Shown: positions 48,107-55,802 of the stretch, in pieces
Layout of the letters: each line of letters opens with the position of its first letter
How positions within the stretch are numbered: position 1 is the stretch's first letter
From: Streptomyces sp. QL37
Lineage (GTDB): Bacteria > Actinomycetota > Actinomycetes > Streptomycetales > Streptomycetaceae
NCBI RefSeq assembly: GCF_002941025.1
Contig: NZ_PTJS01000001.1
Span: 5,461,472-5,525,471 of the forward strand
Direction of reading: 5' to 3'
Length of the DNA: 64,000 nt
Translations under genes and position numbers: made by a program
The notes under the pieces: model-generated
Told to the model about the DNA's origin: nothing
The model's database searches: none
Seen by the model: only the letters and a program-made list of their open reading frames with translations

Positions 48107-48310
48107 GTGGACGAGGAGACCCATCACCCCGCGGACCCGGCCGACGGAGACCTGGCGTGTGCCCGCTGCGGCACCCTCGCCGAGTCGGACCCACCGCCCC
48201 CGACGTGGCTCTGCTCCATGGAGAACGGCGGACGCCAGTACCTCTGCGAGGACTGCGCGCGCACCCACATCAGAGCGATCGAGAGCAGGCTCGACTCCGC
48301 GTGGTGGTGA
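48107..48310 (+). CDS. Small zinc-ribbon-like hypothetical protein
   Basis: A 67-residue protein with two Cys pairs, CARCG (Cys17, Cys20) and CEDCARTH (Cys48, Cys51 and a His), plus a lone Cys at about 36. This looks like a small zinc ribbon. It starts MDEETHHPADPAD at GTG 48107, supported by the -10 box and by the family-like Cys spacing; codons upstream are non-conserved. It is convergent with the kinase-like gene, with only 4 nt between the stops. Function unknown. Confidence 0.55.
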   Translation: MDEETHHPADPADGDLACARCGTLAESDPPPPTWLCSMENGGRQYLCEDCARTHIRAIESRLDSAWW

Positions 48311-48314
48311 GCCG

Positions 48315-49736
48315 CTACACCTCGACCGCCGCCTCCTCCGCCTCTTCCTCTGCGTTGTCGTCGTCCGCTTCGTGCTCCAGGAGGAACCCCGGCAGCCAGG
48401 ACTCCAGTTCGTCGCGGAGACGGACCGTCGCGCCCAGCTGGCAGAGCACCCCGATCGTGCTCAGCGTCACCCGGTGTATCAGCAGGTACGAGGGCGGAAG
48501 GTTCAGCTGCTTCCCCAACTGGTGCGCCGGCGAGCGCGGGTCGGCGATCCGGGCGGCCTGGCTGCGCAGCCAGGAGCGGGTGAAGGTGAACTCGTCGGCC
48601 TGCGCCGGCTCGATGATGGGGATCAGGTAGTCGAGCACGGCATCCGGTTCGAGATCGATCGACTCCTTGACGAAGCCGGCCTCGCGCAGCATCGCGTAGA
48701 CGGCGTCGGCGTCCCCGTCCAACGTCATCCGCAGGGCATCGCCGATGGTCCGCGGCAGACCACCCGGAAGCCGGTCCACCGTGCCGAAGTCCAGCACCCC
48801 CAGGCGCCACAGGCCCGCGTCCCCGTCGAACTCATCGGTGTGCCCGGCGGTCACCTCCGGTGGGGGCAGCAGCCGGAAGTTGCCCGGATGCGGGTCCGCG
48901 TGCAGCAGACCGGTGCGCGCCGGTCCCGAGAAGAGGAAGCGCGCCAGCAGCTGGCCCGCCCGGTCCCGCTGTTCCGTCGTGCCGTCCGCGATCACCTCCG
49001 AGAGCGGAATCCCCTCGATCCACTCCGTGACCAGCACCTGCTCGGACTGGTGGACCACGCCCGGGATCACCACATCCGGATCGTCCTCGAACTCCGCTGC
49101 GTGCTCCTGCTGGGCCCTGGCCTCGAGCTCGTAGTCCAGTTCCTCGGACACCCGGTCGCGGAGCTCCGTGATGAGCGGCTTGATGTCCATCCCGGGTACG
49201 AGCGGACCGAGCAGCCGCGCGAAGCGGCTGAGTTGCGTGAGATCCGAGAGCAACGCCTCACCCGCGCCCGGATACTGCACCTTCACGGCGACGTCCCGCC
49301 CGTCGTGCCACACGGCGCGGTGGACCTGTCCGATCGAGGCAGCGGCCGAGGGAAGGTCCTCGAACTCGGTGAACAGCTCCCGCCAGTCCTCGCCGAGCCG
49401 CTCCGCCAGAACCCCGTGGACCGTGCGGGTCGGCATGGGCGGTGCCGCCTCCTGCAGCTTGGTCAGCGCCGCCCGGTAGGGCCCGGCGACATCCTCGGGC
49501 AGCGCGGATTCGAAGACGGACAGCGCCTGTCCGAGCTTCATCGCACCGCCCTTCAGCTCGCCGAGGACCTTGAAGAGCTGGTCCGCCGTGCGCTGCTGGA
49601 CCTCGCGGGCCACGATCTCGGCGGACTTCCCGCCGATCCGCTTGCCCAGACCCCATGTGGCACGGCCGGCGAAGCCGAGCGGCAGGGCTGCCAGCTTCGC
49701 GGTACGGGTGACCGCCTTCCGGGGAAGATCAGACAT
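48315..49736 (-). CDS. ABC1/AarF/UbiB atypical kinase
   Basis: A 473-residue protein of the UbiB family of ATPases/kinases. It has the diagnostic KxGQ signature in AMKLGQALSVFES (about 67), the Ala-rich loop in AAASIGQVHRAV, the Lys of VAVKVQYPG, the catalytic HADPHPGNF near residue 281 and LDFGTVD near 315. UbiB proteins support quinone or lipid metabolism at the membrane; Streptomyces uses menaquinone, so the role is open. ATG 49736 has GGAGG at 5 nt. The C-terminus is acidic. Single gene, next to the ThiF-like gene on the same strand. Confidence 0.88.
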   Translation of the reverse strand: MSDLPRKAVTRTAKLAALPLGFAGRATWGLGKRIGGKSAEIVAREVQQRTADQLFKVLGELKGGAMKLGQALSVFESALPEDVAGPYRAALTKLQEAAPPMPTRTVHGVLAERLGEDWRELFTEFEDLPSAAASIGQVHRAVWHDGRDVAVKVQYPGAGEALLSDLTQLSRFARLLGPLVPGMDIKPLITELRDRVSEELDYELEARAQQEHAAEFEDDPDVVIPGVVHQSEQVLVTEWIEGIPLSEVIADGTTEQRDRAGQLLARFLFSGPARTGLLHADPHPGNFRLLPPPEVTAGHTDEFDGDAGLWRLGVLDFGTVDRLPGGLPRTIGDALRMTLDGDADAVYAMLREAGFVKESIDLEPDAVLDYLIPIIEPAQADEFTFTRSWLRSQAARIADPRSPAHQLGKQLNLPPSYLLIHRVTLSTIGVLCQLGATVRLRDELESWLPGFLLEHEADDDNAEEEAEEAAVEV

Positions 49737-49800
49737 GTGCCCCTCCATTTCCCAGACTGCCGTGCGGCGTGCGTATCCGGCTCCGCTCCGGCGGCGGCGG

Positions 49801-50943
49801 TCACCCGGCCATTGTGTCCTGAGTGGCGCCGGCCGCGGGGGTGAGCTCCACCTCAGTGTGCCCGGCGGCACCACAGTCGCAGTCGAGGTGGGGGCCCAGC
49901 CGCTCCGACCGCCAGTCCAGCATCGGCATGGCGGCCTCCCACCGCGCCCCCGTGCTGGCGGGCAGCTCTCCGTCGAGAAAGGAGAGCGCGTGGGCCGCGG
50001 CGAGGCCTGCCACCGCGGTCGCCAGACCCAGATCGCAGGCCTGGACGCATGTGCGCCGCCCGGACCTCCACTGCGCGAGCATCCGCGGCCACTGGGGATC
50101 CGCCTCCGCCCGGCGCAGCGCCAGACAGCCCGCGCAGCCGGTGCCTCCGGGCAGCACCAACGGCCCGACGACTCCGGTGGCTTCGATCACTCCCGCATAG
50201 AGGTGCGGCGTACCCGAAGCGATCCACGGGGCGGCGGTATCCGGATCGGGGGCGTACACGGAGAGTCCGTCCCTGGGCGCCACCACGATCAGGGACAGTG
50301 CGGGCTCGCTCCGGGCCGGAGCTTCGGACGCCCCGCCCCGCGGAGGCCCGCCGACCGCGGACCTGCGCACCAGCTGCCGTGCCGCCGTGTCCCGGCGTTC
50401 TCCGACCGAGGCCGCCGGGAGGCCGCCCGGCGCCACGTCCCAGGGCTCGGTGCGGCCTCCGTCGAGCACCTCGACGTGGCCCACCCCTGACCCGGACAGC
50501 ACCGCGGCGACCGCAGCGCCGACCCTGCCCGCCCCGCGCACCTGTACGCGCATCGCGCGCCGGGCCGCGAGCCTGCGCAGCCCTCCGCCGGGCGTCGGAT
50601 GGACCACGGAGAGCGCCGCGGCGTCGGGGCGCTGCCGTTCGAGGGTCTCGGCCCGCCGGCGTAAGGCGTCGGCCTCGGGGCCGCCCGCGTCCGGATCGTC
50701 CAGCAGCCCCGCCTCGGTGAGGCGCGATACGAGAATGTCCACGTGACGGTCCGACAGATCCAGAGCCCGGGCCTCTTCGCGGAGCAGAGGAAGTCCGCGT
50801 GTTCCGTCGAGGAGTTCCAGAAAGCTGCCCGTGGCGATATCCATCGGCCCCAGCGTTACCGCGTGTGCGGGTGTCACACCGAATTGCACGGTGTTCCGTC
50901 CACGCCAGGCGCGGCGGAGTGCGGGCTTCAACATCGGATGCAT
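49801..50943 (-). CDS. ThiF-like E1 protein (orphan)
   Basis: A 380-residue protein. Residues 1-95 look like a winged-helix-type domain (MHPMLKPALRRAWRGRN at the start, then LLDGTRGLPLLREEARAL). The rest is a ThiF/E1-like Rossmann domain with GAGRVGAAVA near residue 130, ending with zinc-type cysteines GCAGC near 265 and CDCG near 362. The usual E1 arginine and adenylation residues are not obvious, so it may bind but not adenylate. Similar layouts occur in leader-peptide-binding E1 proteins of RiPP systems, but no precursor or YcaO gene is here. ATG 50943 has a GGGAGAAG site. Function unknown. Confidence 0.65.
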   Translation of the reverse strand: MHPMLKPALRRAWRGRNTVQFGVTPAHAVTLGPMDIATGSFLELLDGTRGLPLLREEARALDLSDRHVDILVSRLTEAGLLDDPDAGGPEADALRRRAETLERQRPDAAALSVVHPTPGGGLRRLAARRAMRVQVRGAGRVGAAVAAVLSGSGVGHVEVLDGGRTEPWDVAPGGLPAASVGERRDTAARQLVRRSAVGGPPRGGASEAPARSEPALSLIVVAPRDGLSVYAPDPDTAAPWIASGTPHLYAGVIEATGVVGPLVLPGGTGCAGCLALRRAEADPQWPRMLAQWRSGRRTCVQACDLGLATAVAGLAAAHALSFLDGELPASTGARWEAAMPMLDWRSERLGPHLDCDCGAAGHTEVELTPAAGATQDTMAG

Positions 50944-51010
50944 GACTTCTCCCAGGTCGGTGTCGGGGTCCGTTGCCAGAATGCAACATGGCGGCGAAGC
51001 GGGCGGAAAG

Positions 51011-51019
51011 TTATCCACA
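51011..51019. other. DnaA-box-like sequence
   Basis: TTATCCACA equals the classical DnaA box. It is single, in the gap between the ThiF-like and DUF45 genes, and could be a titration site or chance. Confidence 0.25.
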
Positions 51020-51111
51020 GCCTGGGGCATTAGTCGTTCAAACGGTGCGGGACGAGAAGTGGATCAACGACGGACCGTCGAGGGGGCGGGACTTCCCGGA
51101 CCGCCAGCGGG

Positions 51112-51117
51112 TAACGT
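51112..51117 (+). promoter_or_regulatory. -10 box of a leaderless promoter
   Basis: TAACGT lies 6 nt before the GTG at 51124; there is no ribosome site. Confidence 0.45.
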
Positions 51118-51123
51118 CGAGTC

Positions 51124-51747
51124 GTGCCCGCCGATCCCTCTCCCGATCTCGCCGGGGAGACCCCTACGCGCAGCGCCGGACGCCAGCAGCGCGGCGCAGC
51201 CACCCGGCCGCCCCGCGCATCGGTGACGAGCGCGGTCGTGGTCCGCAGAAGCCCCCGTCGCAGCAGAACGGTCTCCGCGTACCGCGAGGGTGATCGCACC
51301 ATCGTGCTCATCCCGGCCCGGATGTCGGAGGCCGAGGAGCAGCGCTGGGTCGGAGTGATGCTCGACAAGCTCGCCGCACAGGAGAGCAGGCGCGTCGTCG
51401 GTGACAGCGAGCTGGCCGGCCGGGCCGAGCGGCTCTCCGGCCAGTACCTCGACGGCAGGGCGCGGCCGGCGTCCGTGCGATGGGTGACCAACCAGAACAC
51501 CCGTTGGGGCTCCTGCACCCCGGCCGAAGGCAGCATCCGCCTCTCGCACCGCCTGCAGGGGATGCCGGAGTACGTCCTCGACTACGTCCTCCTCCACGAG
51601 CTGGCCCACCTGCTGGTTCCGGGCCACGGGCCGCGTTTCTGGAGGCTGCTGGAGGCGTACCCCCGGACCGAGCGCGCGCGGGGCTATCTCGAAGGAGTCG
51701 TGGCGGCCGACCGGCTCCCGCGTCTGCCCACCGCCCGCGAAGAGTGA
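51124..51747 (+). CDS. DUF45/YgjP-type zinc metallopeptidase
   Basis: A 207-residue protein with the zinc motif HELAH in LLHELAHLLVPGHGPRFW near residue 160, followed by the third ligand His in GHG. The upstream element RWVTNQNTRWGSCTPAEGSIRLS matches the YgjP/DUF45 (WLM-like) family. The N-terminal 45 residues are Arg/Pro-rich and disordered. Start at GTG 51124 is supported by the leaderless promoter. It should be cytosolic. It is divergent from the ThiF-like gene and precedes the TerD locus. Confidence 0.82.
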   Translation: MPADPSPDLAGETPTRSAGRQQRGAATRPPRASVTSAVVVRRSPRRSRTVSAYREGDRTIVLIPARMSEAEEQRWVGVMLDKLAAQESRRVVGDSELAGRAERLSGQYLDGRARPASVRWVTNQNTRWGSCTPAEGSIRLSHRLQGMPEYVLDYVLLHELAHLLVPGHGPRFWRLLEAYPRTERARGYLEGVVAADRLPRLPTAREE

Positions 51748-51853
51748 CGTCACCGATTCTGTACCGGGTCTGTACCGGCTTGGCTCGATGTCGTGGTTTG
51801 CGGTTAGCCTGACGCGACGCATTCACCTTCGGGATGGGGGACGGTCGTTACGC

Positions 51854-52486
51854 ATGGCCAGGGAATTTCAGCGCGGCCACAAGGCCAAGATCAGTGATCT
51901 CACGTCAGGGACGGATCTGTACGTAGGTGTGCAGATCGCGGGACCGGGCCTGACGTTCGACATCAGCTGCTTCGGTCTCGACGCCAATGAGCAGCTCTCC
52001 GACGACCGGTATTTCATCTTCTTCAATCAGCCGAAATCGCCGGAGGAGTCCATTCAGCTTCTCGGCGCCCAGGCCGGTGACACCGAATCGTTCCGCGTCA
52101 CCCTCGACCGCATTCCGGCGAACATCCACAAGCTGTCCTTCACCGCGACCCTCGACGGTGCCGGACAGATGTCGCAGGTCGGCCCCGGATACATCCGGAT
52201 CGTCGCGGGCGGCGAGGAAGTGGTGAAGTACGCCTTCACCGGCTCGGAGTTCACCACCGAGCGTGCGGTCATGCTCGGCGACTTCTACCTCAAGGACGTC
52301 TGGCGGTTCGCCGCGGTCGGCCAGGGTTTCGACGGCGGACTCGACGCGCTGCTCAAGAACTTCGGCGGAGAGGTCGCCGAGGAGGCCCCCGCCGCGCCGC
52401 CCCAGGGTGTTCCCGCGGGAGGCGCAGGCCTCCAGGCGGCCCTGCAGCCCTACAAGGAAACGGCCACCGGGCCCGTTTCCTTGTAG
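51854..52486 (+). CDS. TerD-domain protein, 3' part displaced by inverted repeat
   Basis: A 210-residue ORF with a TerD domain at about residues 1-180: MAREFQRGHKAKISDLTSG, GPGLTFDISCFGLDANEQLS, DDRYFIFFNQPKSPE, GDTESFRVTLDRIP and KDVWRFAAVGQGFDGG. TerD proteins bind calcium and act in stress or tellurite resistance complexes. After EEAPAAPP the ORF shares 74 bp with the linker of the next gene, then hits a fold-back and stops at 52484. In related genomes, as I recall, TerD and AIM24 are one polypeptide, so this is probably the N-terminal half of a broken or mis-assembled gene. Confidence 0.75.
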   Translation: MAREFQRGHKAKISDLTSGTDLYVGVQIAGPGLTFDISCFGLDANEQLSDDRYFIFFNQPKSPEESIQLLGAQAGDTESFRVTLDRIPANIHKLSFTATLDGAGQMSQVGPGYIRIVAGGEEVVKYAFTGSEFTTERAVMLGDFYLKDVWRFAAVGQGFDGGLDALLKNFGGEVAEEAPAAPPQGVPAGGAGLQAALQPYKETATGPVSL

Positions 52487-52537
52487 GGCTGCAGGGCCGC
52501 CTGGAGGCCTGCGCCTCCCGCGGGAACACCCTGGGGC
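52399..52537. repeat. 65-bp inverted repeat with 9-nt spacer
   Basis: 52399-52463 is the exact reverse complement of 52473-52537, separated by CCACCGGGC. The left arm plus spacer (74 bp) recurs as a direct copy at 53034-53107, where it encodes the junction between the linker and the AIM24 domain. Confidence 0.95.
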
Positions 52538-52597
52538 ACGCCTTGCGGCATACCGGGCTGCATGCCCGGGGGCTGCTGCCCGTACGGCGCGGGCGCT

Positions 52598-52775
52598 TGC
52601 GGTGCGGGTGCCATCGGGGCCGCGAGGGGCGGGGGGCGGGGCACCCTTGCCCCGGGGCCCTCCCCACTGGGGGGGGTGGGGGGGGCGCCCCCCCCACCCC
52701 CCCCAGTGGGGAGGGCCCCGGGGCAAGGGTGCCCCGCCCCCCGCCCCTCGCGGCCCCGATGGCACCCGCACCGCA
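52598..52775. repeat. 178-bp perfect palindrome
   Basis: The two 89-nt arms are exactly complementary with no spacer; the centre is between 52686 and 52687. The middle reads ACT, eight G, T, eight G, CG, eight C, A, eight C, AGT. The arms carry the coding sequence of the Pro/Ala/Gln linker on opposite strands. Confidence 0.95.
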
Positions 52776-53718
52776 GCAGCAGCCGATGCACGCCGCGCCG
52801 ACCCTCGCGGCCCCGATGGCACCCGCACCGCAAGCGCCCGCACCGCAAGCGCCCGCGCCGTACGGGCAGCCGCCCCAGCCGCCGCAGTTCGGACAGGTCC
52901 CGGGGCAGAGTGCTCCGCCCGCCGCCCCGCCGTACGGGCAGCAGCCCCCGGTCGCACCGCAGTTCGGCCAGCAGGCTCCGGGGCCGTTCGGCCAGCAGCC
53001 CCCGGGCATGCAGCCCGGTATGCCGCAAGGCGTGCCCCAGGGTGTTCCCGCGGGAGGCGCAGGCCTCCAGGCGGCCCTGCAGCCCTACAAGGAAACGGCC
53101 ACCGGGCAGCGCTGGACCTCGCAGAACCAGCAGCTCATGCGCGTCGACCTCACGATGGGCGGCACACCGGTGCTGGCCCGCCAGGGCAGCATGGTGATGT
53201 ATCAGGGCAAGGTCGACTTCGGCTACAAGGGAGCCGGCTTCGCGGGCCGCATGGTCGGCAACGCGACGGGCCAGGAGATGCAGCTGATGCGCTGCAGCGG
53301 CCGTGGCCAGGTCTTCCTCGCCGAGGAAGGATCGCATCTGCATCCGATCGAGCTGCAGGGCGACGGCATCTGCGTCTCCGCCGAGAGCGTGCTCGCCTTC
53401 GACGAGTCCCTGCAGTACGAGGTCCGCAGGATCGAGGGACACGGGATTCCCGGCGGCGCCCTGTTCACCATGCAGTTCCAGGGCACCGGCACCGTCGTCG
53501 TAAAGACCCACGGTGTGCCGGTCGTCCTGCCGGTCACCCCGACCACCTTCGCCGACTGCAACGCCGTGGTGGCCTGGTCGTCGGCGTCCCAGGTGATCAT
53601 CTCCAGTCAGGTCCGGCTGCGCCGCAACGCGTATCCGGGGCACAGCGGGGAGACCGTGAACCTCCAGTTCCGGGGAGCACCCGGCAACTTCATCGTCGTC
53701 CAGCCCTACGAGGTCTGA
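52759..53718 (+). CDS. AIM24-domain protein, C-terminal part of the TerD-AIM24 gene
   Basis: A 319-residue piece starting MAPAPQQQPMHAAP. About 110 residues are a Pro/Gln/Ala linker with YGQ and PQFGQ repeats, then VPAGGAGLQAALQPYKE leads to an AIM24-type beta-rich domain (QRWTSQNQQLMRVDLTMGG, VLARQGSMVMYQGKVDFGY, MRCSGRGQVFLAE, GAPGNFIVVQPYEV). The frame is open upstream to 52543 through the palindrome, so the start at 52759 is arbitrary. Most likely this is the C-terminal half of the TerD fusion. AIM24 proteins are double-psi-like beta proteins of unclear role. Two AIM24 paralogs follow. Confidence 0.7.
   Translation: MAPAPQQQPMHAAPTLAAPMAPAPQAPAPQAPAPYGQPPQPPQFGQVPGQSAPPAAPPYGQQPPVAPQFGQQAPGPFGQQPPGMQPGMPQGVPQGVPAGGAGLQAALQPYKETATGQRWTSQNQQLMRVDLTMGGTPVLARQGSMVMYQGKVDFGYKGAGFAGRMVGNATGQEMQLMRCSGRGQVFLAEEGSHLHPIELQGDGICVSAESVLAFDESLQYEVRRIEGHGIPGGALFTMQFQGTGTVVVKTHGVPVVLPVTPTTFADCNAVVAWSSASQVIISSQVRLRRNAYPGHSGETVNLQFRGAPGNFIVVQPYEV
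53034..53107 (+). repeat. Third (direct) copy of the linker segment
   Basis: These 74 bp match 52399-52472 exactly and include the 65-bp arm that is inverted at 52473-52537. Confidence 0.95.
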
Positions 53719-53729
53719 GGGAGCCCGTC

Positions 53730-54410
53730 ATGAACCAGCAGCTCGCGGGCTTCGCCCCGACCCCCGTCACGGCCCGCATGGAGAACCACGGCCGTACGAT
53801 GCTCAAGGTCGCCATGGCCACCGGCCAGGACCTCTACGCGCGCACCGGCTCGATGGTGGCCTACGAGGGCTTCATCCAGTACGAACCCAACCCGCCGGCC
53901 GTCCGCCAGATCGCGTCCCAGTGGATCACCGGTGAGGGCGCACCCCTGATGAAGTGCGCCGGTGACGGACTGCTCTACCTCGCCGACTACGGCGCCGACG
54001 TGGTCGTCATCAATCTCGACAACGACTCGCTCTCGGTCAACGGCACCAACCTCCTGGCCTTCGACGGTCACCTCTCCTGGGGTGTGGAGCGGGTCAAGGG
54101 GCTGGCCAAGTTCGCCGGCCAGGGCCTGTGGAACGTGGGGATCCAGGGCACGGGATGGGTCGCCATCACCTCGCGCGGCACACCGATCGTGGTCGACTGC
54201 GGGCGCGGCGAGGACGAGACGTTCGTCGACCCCGACGCCCTCGTCGCGTGGTCCCCGAACCTCAAGGTGAAGGGCAAGCGCAGCTTCAAGGCGAGCTCGC
54301 TCATCGGGCGGGGCAGCGGAGAGGCGTACCAGATGGCCTTCTCCGGCCAGGGCATCGTCGTCGTCCAGCCGAGCGAGGACAGTACCGACCGCCTGCGGAT
54401 CCGGAACTGA
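53730..54410 (+). CDS. AIM24 family protein (second unit)
   Basis: A 226-residue AIM24-type protein beginning MNQQLAGFAPTPVTARMENH. It has the repeated beta-strand elements of the family: MLKVAMATGQDLYARTGSMV, PLMKCAGDGLLYLADYGADV, LLAFDGHLSWGVERV and YQMAFSGQGIVVVQPSE. No membrane segment is seen. GAGGGAG lies 6 nt before ATG 53730, 11 nt after the previous stop, so it is co-transcribed with the first AIM24 unit. Similarity to its neighbours indicates tandem duplication. Function unknown; TerD association suggests stress or membrane work. Confidence 0.82.
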   Translation: MNQQLAGFAPTPVTARMENHGRTMLKVAMATGQDLYARTGSMVAYEGFIQYEPNPPAVRQIASQWITGEGAPLMKCAGDGLLYLADYGADVVVINLDNDSLSVNGTNLLAFDGHLSWGVERVKGLAKFAGQGLWNVGIQGTGWVAITSRGTPIVVDCGRGEDETFVDPDALVAWSPNLKVKGKRSFKASSLIGRGSGEAYQMAFSGQGIVVVQPSEDSTDRLRIRN

Positions 54411-54428
54411 GCGGGGGAGGAACACATC

Positions 54429-55184
54429 ATGCAGAGTCCGCTTTTCAACTACACGGAACAGCAGTCGCAGGACCGCTACACGGTCCAGAACCCGCAGCTC
54501 CTGCGGGTCGCGCTGACCGGCCACGACGACGTCCTCGCCCGTAAGGGCGCCATGGTCGCCTACCAGGGGCTCATGGAGTTCGACGGTGAGTACCAGTCGC
54601 ACAGCCAGCGCCGCGCCCGCAGGAACACGGGTGAGGGCCTCGACCTCATGCGCTGCTCCGGCCAGGGAACGGTCTACCTGGCCAACCTCGCGCAGTACAT
54701 CCATGTGGTCGACGTCGACCACGAGGGCATGACGGTCGACAGCGCCTACGTGCTGGCGCTGGACTCCTCGCTGCACACCGAGGTCATCGCGGTGGACAGC
54801 CAGTACGGGATCTCCGGCACCGGCAAGTACCAGCTCAACATCTCCGGGAGCGGCAAGGTCGCCCTGATGACCTCCGGCCAGCCGCTGATGATGCAGGTCA
54901 CCCCCGACAAGTACGTCAATGCCGACGCCGACGCGATCGTCGCCTGGTCGAGCGGTCTGCGGGTGCAGATGCAGGCCCAGACGCATTCCTCGGGAGTCTT
55001 CCGGCGCCGTGGCAACACGGGGGAGGGCTGGGAGCTGAGCTTCCTGGGCCAGGGTTTCGCCCTCGTCCAGCCGAGTGAGGTGCTGCCGCCGCAGAACGCC
55101 CAGATCGGCCAGGGGGCCGCGGCGCAGTTCGGTATGGGGCAGCAGGGCTCGCACGGACAGAACCAGAACAACTCCTGGAACTGA
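54429..55184 (+). CDS. AIM24 family protein (third unit)
   Basis: A 251-residue AIM24-type protein beginning MQSPLFNYTEQQSQDRYTVQ, with QLLRVALTGHDDVLARKGAMVAYQ near residue 25, LMRCSGQGTVYLANLAQYIH near 75 and WELSFLGQGFALVQPSEV near 205. The C-terminal tail is Gln/Gly/Asn-rich. It lies 18 nt after the second unit with a GGGGGAGGA ribosome site. It closes the three-unit operon, followed by a perfect terminator. Role unknown. Confidence 0.82.
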   Translation: MQSPLFNYTEQQSQDRYTVQNPQLLRVALTGHDDVLARKGAMVAYQGLMEFDGEYQSHSQRRARRNTGEGLDLMRCSGQGTVYLANLAQYIHVVDVDHEGMTVDSAYVLALDSSLHTEVIAVDSQYGISGTGKYQLNISGSGKVALMTSGQPLMMQVTPDKYVNADADAIVAWSSGLRVQMQAQTHSSGVFRRRGNTGEGWELSFLGQGFALVQPSEVLPPQNAQIGQGAAAQFGMGQQGSHGQNQNNSWN

Positions 55185-55206
55185 GCCGCGCCGGCTGGGG
55201 CCGGGC

Positions 55207-55256
55207 ACAACGGGTGAGGGGCGGTTTCCCCCGGGAAACCGCCCCTCACCCGTTGT
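55207..55256. terminator. Strong bidirectional terminator
   Basis: A 24-bp perfect stem (55207-55230 with 55233-55256) has a 2-nt nominal loop, between the convergent AIM24 and NUDIX genes. Confidence 0.85.
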
Positions 55257-55802
55257 CTAGCGGCCTTGCTCCAGCCGTGTGCGGGTGCTCGCCAGCAGCC
55301 GCACGACCGAGGCGTCCGCCACCCGCGCCACCTCGTCGTAGGGGAACCAGCGCAGATCCAGGGACTCCTCGCTGATCCGCTCCACCGCCCCGGCCGATGC
55401 CGTCGCCGCGTACTGAACGTCGAGGTGCCAGTGGCAGGGCGCCGGGATGGGATGCCGGTCCAGCCGCACGGGCCCGCCGGGCAGCAGGGTGAGCCCGGGG
55501 ATCCCTGACTCCTCCGTGGCCTCGCGGAGGGCCGCCGTCTCCAGGGTGGCGTCCTGGGGCTCGCAGTGCCCGCCCATCTGCAGCCACATCCGCAGCTTCC
55601 TGTGCAGCGTCAGCAGGACCCTGCCGCGCTTCGGGTCGACGACCAGCGCGCTGGCCGTGAGATGCCCCGCTCCGCACGCCTTCCACATGCCGTCGGGATG
55701 CCCGGCCAGATGGTCCAGGTACGTCCGGCGCAGCGCGGCCTGCTCCGTGTCGCCGTCGTCGTAACCCTTGAGTACCGAAACCGCGTCGTCGTGCAGGCTC
55801 AC
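55257..55802 (-). CDS. NUDIX hydrolase
   Basis: A 181-residue NUDIX enzyme. The Nudix box begins GGHCEPQDATLETAALREATEESGI near residue 77 and matches GX5EX7REUXEEXGU, preceded by RKLRMWLQMGGH. Substrate is unknown, likely a nucleotide or nucleotide-sugar diphosphate. The GTG start at 55802 overlaps the stop of the DUF2342 gene by 4 nt, so the two are coupled. The stop lies right at the strong terminator. Confidence 0.88.
   Translation of the reverse strand: MSLHDDAVSVLKGYDDGDTEQAALRRTYLDHLAGHPDGMWKACGAGHLTASALVVDPKRGRVLLTLHRKLRMWLQMGGHCEPQDATLETAALREATEESGIPGLTLLPGGPVRLDRHPIPAPCHWHLDVQYAATASAGAVERISEESLDLRWFPYDEVARVADASVVRLLASTRTRLEQGR

Noticed and set aside
49801..50943. RiPP biosynthesis cluster around the ThiF-like gene
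   Set aside because: No precursor-like short ORF, YcaO, dehydrogenase or transporter gene lies next to it.
51011..51019. Replication origin
   Set aside because: Only one DnaA-box-like sequence is present, with no cluster and no dnaA or dnaN genes.
52473..52686. A separate minus-strand Pro/Gln-rich protein gene in the inverted segment
   Set aside because: The minus-strand reading is only an inverted copy of the TerD-AIM24 linker and has no start, ribosome site or domain of its own.
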